Below are positions 1 through 4,618 of a stretch of DNA of 23,424 nt, piece by piece; position 1 is the stretch's first letter, and each line of letters begins with the position of its first letter. This DNA comes from a virus: IMG/VR virus record IMGVR_UViG_3300030118_000853, positions 1 through 23,424 of that record; one strand, 5' to 3'. The notes beneath the pieces are model-generated. The model was not told the DNA's origin. It saw only the letters and a program-made list of their open reading frames with translations, and ran no database searches. The position numbers and the translations under genes are program-made.

Positions 1-27
1 TTTTTGCCTGTTTCTTTATTAATTATT

Positions 28-234
28 TTATACATTTTTTATAGTTTTTTTATTCATAATTTTTAACGCTGTTTTTCTTACTTCTTTTAATTCTTCTTTG
101 TTTAAATTTAAGGCGTTTTGTATAGGTATTAAAATCATTTCATCTAGTTGGTTTATAAATATTTGTATGTCTTTTTTTGTTGATTGATTTAGTACGACAT
201 TTATTAATTTGATTGTTTGTTCTTTTGTTTTCAT
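28..234 (-). CDS. hypothetical small protein (68 aa)
   Basis: I do not recognise this protein. It is a short charged polypeptide rich in Lys, Asn and Ile, predicted to be mainly helical, with no membrane segment and no cysteine motif. The ATG at 232-234 follows an A-rich leader almost identical to that of the preceding gene (334-615), which supports both the start and joint expression. It lies in the leftmost transcript, probably driven by the promoter near 668-699. Only 27 bases remain downstream in the window, so later genes of this unit cannot be seen. Confidence 0.6.
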   Translation of the reverse strand: MKTKEQTIKLINVVLNQSTKKDIQIFINQLDEMILIPIQNALNLNKEELKEVRKTALKIMNKKTIKNV

Positions 235-266
235 TTTTATAGTTTTTAGTTAATTTCGTTTTATTG
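232..266 (-). repeat. duplicated A-rich translation leader, copy 2
   Basis: The 35 bases starting with the initiation codon at 234 and running upstream match the corresponding bases of the previous gene (613-647) at 33 of 35 positions. Read on the minus strand the shared core is AACTAAAAACTA followed by an A-run and ATG. It lacks a Shine-Dalgarno sequence, as is usual in Bacteroidota. A duplicated ribosome-loading leader, or duplication of a whole gene cassette whose coding part then diverged, would explain it. Confidence 0.7.
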
Positions 267-288
267 CGTTTTGTTTCGCTAGTAATAG

Positions 289-309
289 ACTAGAGAAAAA
301 ATCTCTAGT
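289..309 (-). other. hairpin in the 5' leader of the 68-aa gene
   Basis: ACTAGAG and CTCTAGT form a 7-bp perfect stem around a 7-base loop that reads ATTTTTT on the minus strand. No T-run follows the stem in the transcript direction, so this is unlikely to be an intrinsic terminator. It may be an mRNA processing or stability hairpin. The rest of the gap 235-333 holds only the A-rich leader. Confidence 0.4.
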
Positions 310-333
310 TTCGCCCTTCTAGGCTCATCAGTA

Positions 334-615
334 TTACGCCTGCGTTAATTCTTCAAATATATCAATTACAGCACTATCAATTAAAGTTTCTTCATTTGTT
401 GTTTTATTTTCGTTCATATTTTCTACGCCATGAGCAATAAAATATAATGCACTTTCTTTACAATCATTTAAACCGCACACCTGTGCAGTTATTTCATAAT
501 AATTAATATATCCTTTTGTGTTGGTTCTAAGTGTAAATTTTGGATTTATACCGCCATCGCTTAAAGTTAATCCGCACTCTATCTTTTGATTTTGTCTTTC
601 TATTGTTTTAATCAT
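334..615 (-). CDS. hypothetical protein (93 aa)
   Basis: No family recognised. The protein is acidic towards the C-terminus and contains two cysteines (in VCGLNDCKES) but no clear metal-binding pattern. No membrane segment is seen. The ATG at 613-615 follows an A-rich leader shared with the next gene downstream (28-234). It is the first gene after the promoter at about 668-699 and after the repeat-rich gap 616-899, so it is probably an early or regulatory phage protein. That role is inferred from context only. Confidence 0.65.
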   Translation of the reverse strand: MIKTIERQNQKIECGLTLSDGGINPKFTLRTNTKGYINYYEITAQVCGLNDCKESALYFIAHGVENMNENKTTNEETLIDSAVIDIFEELTQA

Positions 616-647
616 TTTTTTAGTTTTTAGTTTATTTCGTTTTATTG
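613..647 (-). repeat. duplicated A-rich translation leader, copy 1
   Basis: Partner of the 35-base leader at 232-266, with 33 of 35 identical positions including the ATG. A shorter version of the core (minus strand AACTAAAAACTAAA) occurs again at 5127-5140, just upstream of the start of the annealing-protein gene at 5121. Confidence 0.7.
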
Positions 648-660
648 TCTTTTAATTATT

Positions 661-700
661 GACAATGCAAATATATAAAACTTTTACACAATAAAACAAA
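661..700 (-). promoter_or_regulatory. Bacteroidota-type promoter for the leftmost transcript
   Basis: On the minus strand TATATTTG (668-675) matches the Bacteroidota -7 consensus TAnnTTTG exactly. A TTG (697-699) lies 21 bases upstream, within the usual spacing for the -33 element. Transcription would begin near 661-664 and read the 93-aa and 68-aa genes. The 13-mer TTTTATATATTTG recurs at the -7 element near 2239. Confidence 0.65.
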
Positions 701-778
701 AAATGTTAAAATATTTATAAAATATGCTAATTTATAATCATTCTAAATAACTGATAATCAACCTTTTGTATATAAAGA

Positions 779-794
779 ACGCGTGTGTACGCGT
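779..794. repeat. GC-rich 6-bp inverted repeat ACGCGT-GTGT-ACGCGT
   Basis: A perfect 6-bp inverted repeat with a 4-base spacer, standing out in very AT-rich surroundings. The 8-mer ACGCGTGT also occurs as a direct repeat (779-786, 789-796), with a related ACGTGT at 801-806. It adjoins the iteron-like repeats and may be part of one protein-binding array. Confidence 0.5.
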
Positions 795-819
795 GTAGGC
801 ACGTGTTATAGCAGACCCA

Positions 820-867
820 GCAGTTTCACTGGCAGTTTCACCCAGCAGTTTCACCGAGCAGTTTCGT
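820..867. repeat. four iteron-like direct repeats, core GCAGTTTCAC
   Basis: The core GCAGTTTCAC occurs at 820-829, 832-841 and 845-854, with a fourth copy GCAGTTTCGT at 858-867 (one internal change at the ninth base). Start-to-start spacing is 12, 13 and 13 bases. Because the spacing is not a multiple of three and the gap has no open frame, this is not a coding repeat. Spacing that short places sites on turning faces of the helix, as in some iteron origins. Which protein binds is unknown. The phage DnaA-like and HTH proteins are candidates. Confidence 0.7.
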
Positions 868-899
868 GATAAAAAAAAAATTTTAAAAAATATTTTGAA

Positions 900-1247
900 T
901 TATTTTATTTTCATGTACCAGTCAAGTACATCCATACATTCGTCTAGGCCTTTAACGACCTTAGCATAGTAACCTGCTTCATTAAGATATGCTACCCACT
1001 CTTTCTGTTCTTTAGTTGGATAGCTTTTCTTGTCTGCTTTTATTTCTAAGAATAAACCTGCATACTTACTGTTTACTTTAAGTATCTGCATATCTGGAAA
1101 GCCTTTTACATAGCCTGTCTTCTTTGCTAGTATTGCTTGTTTCATAGATGTTCTAATACCGCCTAGTGATGCACAGTATCTTATATCAGGATATGTATAC
1201 TTCATATAAGTACAAAAAGATGACTGGACTGCTGCTTCTTTTTTCAT
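900..1247 (-). CDS. VRR-NUC domain nuclease (115 aa)
   Basis: The protein fits the VRR-NUC branch of the PD-(D/E)XK nuclease fold, whose members cut branched or structured DNA such as Holliday junctions or flaps. The signature is visible: an N-terminal KEAAVQ with E4, then KGFPD with D52, then LFLEIKA with E68 and K70, followed by PTKEQ with Q81. The length is typical of single-domain phage VRR-NUC proteins. The ATG at 1245-1247 lies 27 bases after the stop of the upstream HTH gene. That spacer is dominated by a four-tract G-quadruplex motif, which may control its translation. The likely role is resolving replication or recombination intermediates before packaging. Confidence 0.85.
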   Translation of the reverse strand: MKKEAAVQSSFCTYMKYTYPDIRYCASLGGIRTSMKQAILAKKTGYVKGFPDMQILKVNSKYAGLFLEIKADKKSYPTKEQKEWVAYLNEAGYYAKVVKGLDECMDVLDWYMKIK

Positions 1248-1251
1248 AGCA

Positions 1252-1286
1252 CCCCCTGCCCCCCTATGACCCCCCTATATGCCCCC
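1252..1286 (-). promoter_or_regulatory. G-quadruplex motif in the ribosome-loading region of the nuclease gene
   Basis: On the minus (transcribed-sense) strand four G-tracts of 5, 6, 6 and 5 bases are separated by spacers of 6, 5 and 2 bases. This meets the strictest intramolecular G-quadruplex pattern. It ends 4 bases before the nuclease ATG and its first tract is inside the last codons of the HTH gene, whose stop codon (1275-1277) shares a base with the second tract. Such G-runs are very unlikely by chance in this AT-rich genome. Confidence 0.75.
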
Positions 1287-1502
1287 TCCATCAGTATAAG
1301 TAGTTCCTTTTATTAATTGATACATTAGAGGTTGAGATACCTTGTACTTTCTCGCTAATGATGAGATAGTTATCTTTTGTGTTGAGGTATTGTATTCTTT
1401 TCTTATATCATCTGCTTCTTGTATGCTAAATTTTCTTCTAGCATATCCACCACCTCTTAAATCTTTTCTATCTTCTATTTTTATTTTTCTAATCTTTGGC
1501 AT
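1275..1502 (-). CDS. small helix-turn-helix DNA-binding protein (75 aa)
   Basis: The N-terminal 20 residues are very basic. Residues from about 25 to 68 form a helix-turn-helix: KFSIQEADDIRKEY, then ITISSLARKYKVS as the positioning helix and QPLMYQLIKG as the recognition helix. This pattern occurs in phage regulators and in the DNA-binding part of resolvases and homing nucleases. Here there is no catalytic domain, so a regulator or DNA-bending role is likely. The C-terminal Gly-Gly-Gly-Ile is encoded by the first G-tract of the quadruplex motif. The start at 1502 follows the previous gene by 11 bases. Confidence 0.7.
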   Translation of the reverse strand: MPKIRKIKIEDRKDLRGGGYARRKFSIQEADDIRKEYNTSTQKITISSLARKYKVSQPLMYQLIKGTTYTDGGGI

Positions 1503-1513
1503 AATACTTTGTT

Positions 1514-1771
1514 TTATTCATCATCAAATCTATCTATTGTTTCGCCATACTGTCCTTCTATTTCTACATTTGTAATTAGAACATCAACCTTGTCGTGTTT
1601 TTTCTTGTTGATGTAACAGATTCTGTCTAAGATGATTTGGTCGTTTTTTATTTCTTCAATATCAGATGTTAGTGCAAAAGTATCTAAAGTACCAATAGTT
1701 GCTCTTCTGGTTACTGCATTTTTCTTTTTTATTTGATAAGATACAAATACTCTAAATATTGGTTTTTTCAT
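1514..1771 (-). CDS. hypothetical protein (85 aa)
   Basis: I do not recognise a family. The N-terminal half, with a basic stretch SYQIKKKNAVTRR, suggests a small alternating-strand domain, and the C-terminus ends in an acidic DRFDDE. The ATG at 1769-1771 lies inside the end of the DUF3310 gene (20-base overlap), which indicates translational coupling in the early operon. No membrane segment or metal motif is visible. Confidence 0.6.
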   Translation of the reverse strand: MKKPIFRVFVSYQIKKKNAVTRRATIGTLDTFALTSDIEEIKNDQIILDRICYINKKKHDKVDVLITNVEIEGQYGETIDRFDDE

Positions 1772-2102
1772 TTTTAATTTTATCTAACTCAAACTCTAAA
1801 TGGTTGATTGCTTTTTGTATACAGTCAACACTTGTAGAGTGTTTTCTTTTTGCTCTAAGAAGATAAGTAACAGCAGTTCCTACATTGTATGATAAATCAA
1901 AATCTTCTACAACTTTTCTTGCTTCATATCCATAAACATTACCAATATAATAGTTTGGTGTCTTGTCTTTACTGTAATCTATTTCTTCTATAGTAGAGTT
2001 TGACACATAGCCATTTCTGTCTTTTTCGTAATAATATTTACTATGACTTTCTTTTTCTTCCATTTTTTCTATCATTAAGCAATGCGCCTGTTCTTGTTTC
2101 AT
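1752..2102 (-). CDS. DUF3310-family protein (116 aa)
   Basis: The C-terminal half matches DUF3310, a small domain common in phages and sometimes labelled nucleotide-kinase-like. The visible pattern is SYNVGTAVTYLLRAKRK, then a short gap, then DCIQKAINHLEFELDKI. In related proteins this reads as G-x-x-(I/V)-x-Y-(I/L)-x-R-A followed by a D-(L/I)-x-K-A helix. The N-terminal about 55 residues are not conserved in any family I know. The biochemical function of DUF3310 is not established. It overlaps the genes on both sides (62 and 20 bases), typical of a tightly packed early operon. Confidence 0.75.
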   Translation of the reverse strand: MKQEQAHCLMIEKMEEKESHSKYYYEKDRNGYVSNSTIEEIDYSKDKTPNYYIGNVYGYEARKVVEDFDLSYNVGTAVTYLLRAKRKHSTSVDCIQKAINHLEFELDKIKNEKTNI

Positions 2103-2223
2103 GCTTAGTTAGGTTTCTTTTAAATTCTTCTCTACTGTATTCTTTTACTTTCATATCTATCATAACAGCAGCAAAAAATATTACTATTACTATAAATCCT
2201 AAACAAGTTATTGCGTATATCAT
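2041..2223 (-). CDS. small single-pass membrane protein (60 aa)
   Basis: The start is taken at the ATG at 2221-2223; a TTG six codons further upstream is also possible. The N-terminus is a hydrophobic segment (YAITCLGFIVIVIFFAAVMI, about residues 3-22). A basic soluble tail follows, ending KNGRKRKS. This is an N-anchored membrane protein with a cytoplasmic basic tail if the positive-inside rule holds. The last 62 bases overlap the start of the DUF3310 gene. Its position in the early region argues against a lysis role; superinfection exclusion or host takeover is possible but unproven. Confidence 0.55.
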   Translation of the reverse strand: MIYAITCLGFIVIVIFFAAVMIDMKVKEYSREEFKRNLTKHETRTGALLNDRKNGRKRKS

Positions 2224-2238
2224 TTTATTTAATTTTAA

Positions 2239-2246
2239 CAAATATA
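2239..2246 (-). promoter_or_regulatory. probable internal promoter, -7 element
   Basis: In the 47-base gap after the 122-aa gene, the minus strand reads TATATTTG, an exact TAnnTTTG match. The 13-mer TTTTATATATTTG is shared with the promoter at 661-700. A TTG lies only 11 bases upstream, too close for a normal -33 element, so this is supported only by the -7 element and its context. It would drive the membrane protein, DUF3310, HTH and nuclease genes. Confidence 0.4.
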
Positions 2247-2270
2247 TAAAAATATTTCAATTTTATATTA

Positions 2271-2639
2271 TTATTTTAATAATTTTGGTTCTGGTCTATA
2301 ATGAGGTATAGTTTTAGGGTCTTCACCTCTATCAAATTTTGCTCTGGCATCCCATATTAAATCCTTATGTTTTCTTAACCATCTCATGTATGTTGGTACA
2401 TTTAAGTGTATAAAAGAATCGTTTTGTGGATTTCTTATACCTAAATTAAATGCTTGTTCTGCATCTTCAAAGTAAAAATTTTTGTATGTCTTTGATAAAT
2501 CATCTGCTAAACTTTGAGACATAACCATTATAGTATCTTCTTCTACATTGTTTTGTCCTAACTGTATATATGTTTTGCTAATTAAATCTACAGCACCCAT
2601 AAGCAAATCTTCTCTTGACATTGTTTTTATTAGTTTCAT
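2271..2639 (-). CDS. hypothetical protein of the replication operon (122 aa)
   Basis: No named family recognised. The N-terminal half is predicted helical. The central pattern is FEDAEQAFNLGIRNP followed by LNVPTYMRWLRKHK, resembling small proteins found next to replication initiators in Bacteroidota phages, where an aromatic-rich helix pair precedes a W-L-(K/R) segment. Its start overlaps the stop of the upstream initiator-like gene in an ATGA arrangement, so the two are translationally coupled. That coupling suggests, but does not prove, a partner of the initiator such as a helicase-loading factor. Confidence 0.65.
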   Translation of the reverse strand: MKLIKTMSREDLLMGAVDLISKTYIQLGQNNVEEDTIMVMSQSLADDLSKTYKNFYFEDAEQAFNLGIRNPQNDSFIHLNVPTYMRWLRKHKDLIWDARAKFDRGEDPKTIPHYRPEPKLLK

Positions 2640-3280
2640 TGTTTAAATTGTTGTTTTAGTTTTTCTTTTACGTTTATATTTTTTTGTAAGTGCATATGTA
2701 TTTTACTGACACCTGTATTATTATTTTTTGTTTGTCTTTTTTCCCAAGTTCTAACACAACTTTTCCAGCACTTCATTGCAGACTTTCCTATTTTCCAATT
2801 TTTGCTTTCATAAAAATCAAAAAAAGTTTCTGCATCTATTGTATTATTTCTTTGTTTACAATAAATACTAATCTCATCAACAGTTGGTTTCTTAAAACGC
2901 CTTTTATTATTACTATACGTAGTATTATTATTAATACTTGTATTATTATCCTTAAAGTTTTCTTTAATACCCTCCTTAAAGTTTTCTTTAATACCCCCTT
3001 TAAGAATACTTATATACCTCCTATCAATTTCTTTAGTACCCTCTTTGTAAGTGTAATACGTTGATATATAACCATTTGCAACTAATTCACTTATCCACTT
3101 ACTGATAGTAACAACACTCTTGTCATATAACTTAGAAAAATATTTGTTTGTGGCAAAACATTCTCCATTCATATTTAAGAGTGCTGTTATCTCAGCATAT
3201 AGTAACTTAGCATTTGCAGTTAGTTTTTTATCATATCTAACCTCAGCACTTATTACAGCATAATAGTTTGGTCTTTGCAT
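2636..3280 (-). CDS. HTH_36-type replication initiator/replisome organiser candidate (214 aa)
   Basis: Residues about 5-80 match the winged helix-turn-helix found in phage replication initiators and plasmid Rep-like proteins (HTH_36). Visible elements are EVRYDKKLTANAKLLYAEI, then GECFATNKYFSKLY and TISKWISELVANGYI. The middle is a low-complexity Asn/Lys/Thr linker containing a recent tandem duplication of eight residues. The C-terminus has a conserved-looking EISIYCKQRNN...WKSCVRTW block like that of DnaD/replisome-organiser proteins. I chose the ATG at 3278-3280, one base after the SSB stop, over an upstream ATG at 3352 that would overlap the SSB gene by 71 bases. The likely job is origin binding and recruitment of host helicase. 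Confidence 0.75.
   Translation of the reverse strand: MQRPNYYAVISAEVRYDKKLTANAKLLYAEITALLNMNGECFATNKYFSKLYDKSVVTISKWISELVANGYISTYYTYKEGTKEIDRRYISILKGGIKENFKEGIKENFKDNNTSINNNTTYSNNKRRFKKPTVDEISIYCKQRNNTIDAETFFDFYESKNWKIGKSAMKCWKSCVRTWEKRQTKNNNTGVSKIHMHLQKNINVKEKLKQQFKQ
2950..2995 (-). repeat. in-frame 24-bp tandem duplication in the initiator linker
   Basis: The 22-mer at 2950-2971 is repeated exactly at 2974-2995 (period 24 bases), and a degenerate third copy is visible just to the right. It encodes two copies of GIKENFK followed by an acidic residue. The exact identity implies a recent duplication by replication slippage that lengthens the flexible linker. Confidence 0.8.
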
Positions 3281-3281
3281 T

Positions 3282-3545
3282 TTAGAATGGTAAATCATCA
3301 TCTGCAGTTTTCTTTGCAGCAGGTTTAGTATTCTCTTGTGGCTTGTAGTCATTTACATAAGCATAATGAGTAGCACCCTTTTCAGATGGTTCTCTTCTCT
3401 CAGATATAACCATAGACACCCAGCCATTCTTTGAGTTTGCTTGTAAGTCATCTACTTTGAAGTTTGCTACTAACATACTTCCATATTGTGTAGTAATGTT
3501 TTTTATACTACTTGGCAAATAAATTTTCTCTTTTTTCTCTTTCAT
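3282..3545 (-). CDS. SSB-like single-stranded DNA-binding protein (87 aa)
   Basis: The protein ends in DDDLPF, the acidic tip that bacterial single-strand-binding proteins use to dock replication and repair enzymes. A short OB-like body precedes it (beta-rich segments YGSMLVANFKVDDL and GWVSMVISE), then a Pro/Lys/Ala linker. At 87 residues it is about half the length of cellular SSB and could be a minimal SSB or a competitor for SSB partners. It overlaps the end of the DnaA-like gene by 38 bases and is followed after one base by the initiator gene. The grouping supports a role at the phage replication fork. Confidence 0.75.
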   Translation of the reverse strand: MKEKKEKIYLPSSIKNITTQYGSMLVANFKVDDLQANSKNGWVSMVISERREPSEKGATHYAYVNDYKPQENTKPAAKKTADDDLPF

Positions 3546-3948
3546 GTTTTTGTTTTTTAATTATGTATAATTTAGTTAATGATTCTTCTATATTTTTCTT
3601 TTTAGTTTCTAAGGCCATTATCTCCTCGTCTACTTCTACCTCTATTATTCTATCTTCTATTTGTCTAAAGGCATCTTTATCGTCTGAATAATTATTGTAA
3701 AAAAACTCAAACTTTTTTGTATGATGTATAATAGAAGCATGGTGCATATTTGTCATTTGTGCTATTTCCATCAAAGTTAAATTAAACACACTTCTTAACA
3801 CAAAAAAATACATTCTTTTCGCATGAATAAAATTTTGCTTTCTACTGCCTAGAAATATTCTATCTTTTTCTACATCATAAATTTTGGATATTTCGTCTAA
3901 TATTATTGTATTATAATAATCGCTAAATCGTAAGTTTTTTCTTCTCAT
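3508..3948 (-). CDS. stand-alone DnaA domain-IV-like DNA-binding protein (146 aa)
   Basis: Residues about 15-80 resemble the C-terminal DNA-binding domain of the chromosomal initiator DnaA (Bac_DnaA_C). The match covers the basic helix AKRMYFFVLRSVF, the turn LTLMEIAQMTNMHHASIIHH (compare S-x-x-E-I-G and the D-H-T-T-V-x-H-A signature) and a following KK. No AAA+ ATPase region is present, so it cannot load helicase by itself. The C-terminal 50 residues are charged and coiled-coil-like. It starts 9 bases after the HTH regulator gene. It may bind DnaA-box-like sites in the phage origin or compete with host DnaA. The D of the usual D-H-T-T signature is replaced by H. Confidence 0.75.
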   Translation of the reverse strand: MRRKNLRFSDYYNTIILDEISKIYDVEKDRIFLGSRKQNFIHAKRMYFFVLRSVFNLTLMEIAQMTNMHHASIIHHTKKFEFFYNNYSDDKDAFRQIEDRIIEVEVDEEIMALETKKKNIEESLTKLYIIKKQKHEREKRENLFAK

Positions 3949-3957
3949 ATTTTTATT

Positions 3958-4200
3958 TTAGTTTATATCGTACACTACTGTATCAATGATGTCTTGTATA
4001 GTCAAACCAATATTGTCTGCTAATCTTTTAGCGTGTATAAATCTCATAGTTGTTGGTTCTTCTATAAACTTTTTACTTGTAGCATAATTAACTTGAAGTA
4101 TTTTACAAAGCCTTAAATTAGATATTCCATAAATTCTAAGCAGTGCTTCAAATTCATTTCTTGACTTTCTAATTTTATCTAATGTATATTTTTTTGTCAT
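3958..4200 (-). CDS. small HTH regulator, Cro/CI-like (80 aa)
   Basis: The sequence fits a lambda-repressor-like five-helix DNA-binding fold: an N-terminal basic helix, FEALLRIYGISNLRLCKILQVNYATSKKFI as the helix-turn-helix, and a final RLADNIGLTIQDIID helix typical of XRE/Cro proteins. There is no C-terminal cleavage or dimerisation domain. It is the first gene after the 163-base non-coding stretch with the 14-bp inverted repeat, so it may autoregulate through that region. It is followed directly by the DnaA-like gene, implying joint control of the replication module. Confidence 0.7.
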   Translation of the reverse strand: MTKKYTLDKIRKSRNEFEALLRIYGISNLRLCKILQVNYATSKKFIEEPTTMRFIHAKRLADNIGLTIQDIIDTVVYDIN

Positions 4201-4212
4201 GTCTTTAATAAA

Positions 4213-4361
4213 TTATATGAGTGAAGAACCCAGCCATATTGTAAATTAATTTTTTATGTTAATTTATTTTAATTATTGTTGTTTATCAATGTGGGCGTAA
4301 TCTTTACAAAGTATAACCGCTCAGTTAATAATTTATAATGATTATAACTTCACTCATATAA
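4213..4361. repeat. 149-bp non-coding element closed by a 14-bp perfect inverted repeat
   Basis: TTATATGAGTGAAG at 4213-4226 is exactly inverted at 4348-4361, enclosing 121 bases. Directly inside the right arm lies a 15-base palindrome TTATAAT-G-ATTATAA (4333-4347). Near the left arm is an 8-bp stem (4242-4249 with 4259-4266). The centre holds the GC-richer part with a CTTT-AC-AAAG quasi-palindrome. No target-site duplication flanks it. It starts two bases after the stop of the 84-aa gene and ends 12 bases before the HTH start. It could be a multi-branched RNA leader, a MITE-like insertion, or an operator/origin array. A nine-codon ORF from 4357 to 4325 is probably chance. Confidence 0.6.
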
Positions 4362-4363
4362 CT

Positions 4364-4618
4364 TTACTTATCAAACACTCCATCTTTCAGCATTTTCAAC
4401 CATTGCTTTCTAGTGTCTGTTTCTATTTTGTTTTCGTTTATTTGTTTTATTATTTGCTCTGCTTCTAGTTCTGTTAAGTCGTTTAATCTTTCCATAACAT
4501 CATCTACATAATGTGTAGGCAAAGCGGTTCTGTGAATGTTAGACTCAATGATAAGCCACTGTGTATCTGTAATACCAGTAGGCTCACCATCAAGTATATC
4601 ATCTAACCAATCATTCAT
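4364..4618 (-). CDS. hypothetical acidic protein (84 aa)
   Basis: I recognise no family. The protein is acidic and helical, with an N-terminal NDWLDDILDG and a central LPTHYVDDVMERLNDLTELEAEQIIKQI stretch like a small helical-bundle protein. There are no cysteines or membrane segments. Its ATG shares one base with the stop of the upstream annealing-protein gene (TAATG), so it is translationally coupled and may work with that protein. It is the last gene before the inverted-repeat element. Confidence 0.65.
   Translation of the reverse strand: MNDWLDDILDGEPTGITDTQWLIIESNIHRTALPTHYVDDVMERLNDLTELEAEQIIKQINENKIETDTRKQWLKMLKDGVFDK

Larger units (their letters stand above)
616..899. other. 284-bp non-coding gap: origin-like or regulatory region
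   Basis: No gene of credible length fits here on either strand. Going left to right it holds an A-rich leader and a promoter (661-700), a very AT-rich stretch (about 700-778), a GC-rich hairpin ACGCGT-GTGT-ACGCGT (779-794), a CACGTG palindrome (800-805), four direct repeats (820-867) and a run of A and T (871-890). An AT-rich stretch next to iteron-like repeats is the usual layout of a replication origin. The same layout could also be an operator array or packaging site. Function is inferred, not shown. Confidence 0.5.

Noticed and set aside
289-309. Hairpin as an intrinsic terminator.
   Set aside because: The T-run is in the loop, not after the stem, in the direction of transcription.
820-867. 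The four GCAGTTTCAC repeats as a small CRISPR array.
   Set aside because: Repeat cores are 10 bases with only 2-3 bases between them. There are no spacers of CRISPR length and no cas genes.
3281-3352. Upstream ATG at 3352 as the start of the HTH_36 initiator.
   Set aside because: It would overlap the SSB-like gene by 71 bases, and the added residues do not resemble the family. The ATG at 3280, one base after the SSB stop, fits better.
4325-4357. Nine-codon reading frame MSEVIIINY inside the inverted-repeat element, as a leader peptide.
   Set aside because: It is too short to judge, starts within the repeat arm, and has no supporting leader motif. It may be chance.
4213-4361. Insertion sequence.
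   Set aside because: No transposase and no target-site duplication. Only a non-autonomous element remains possible, and this is kept as one alternative in the findings.
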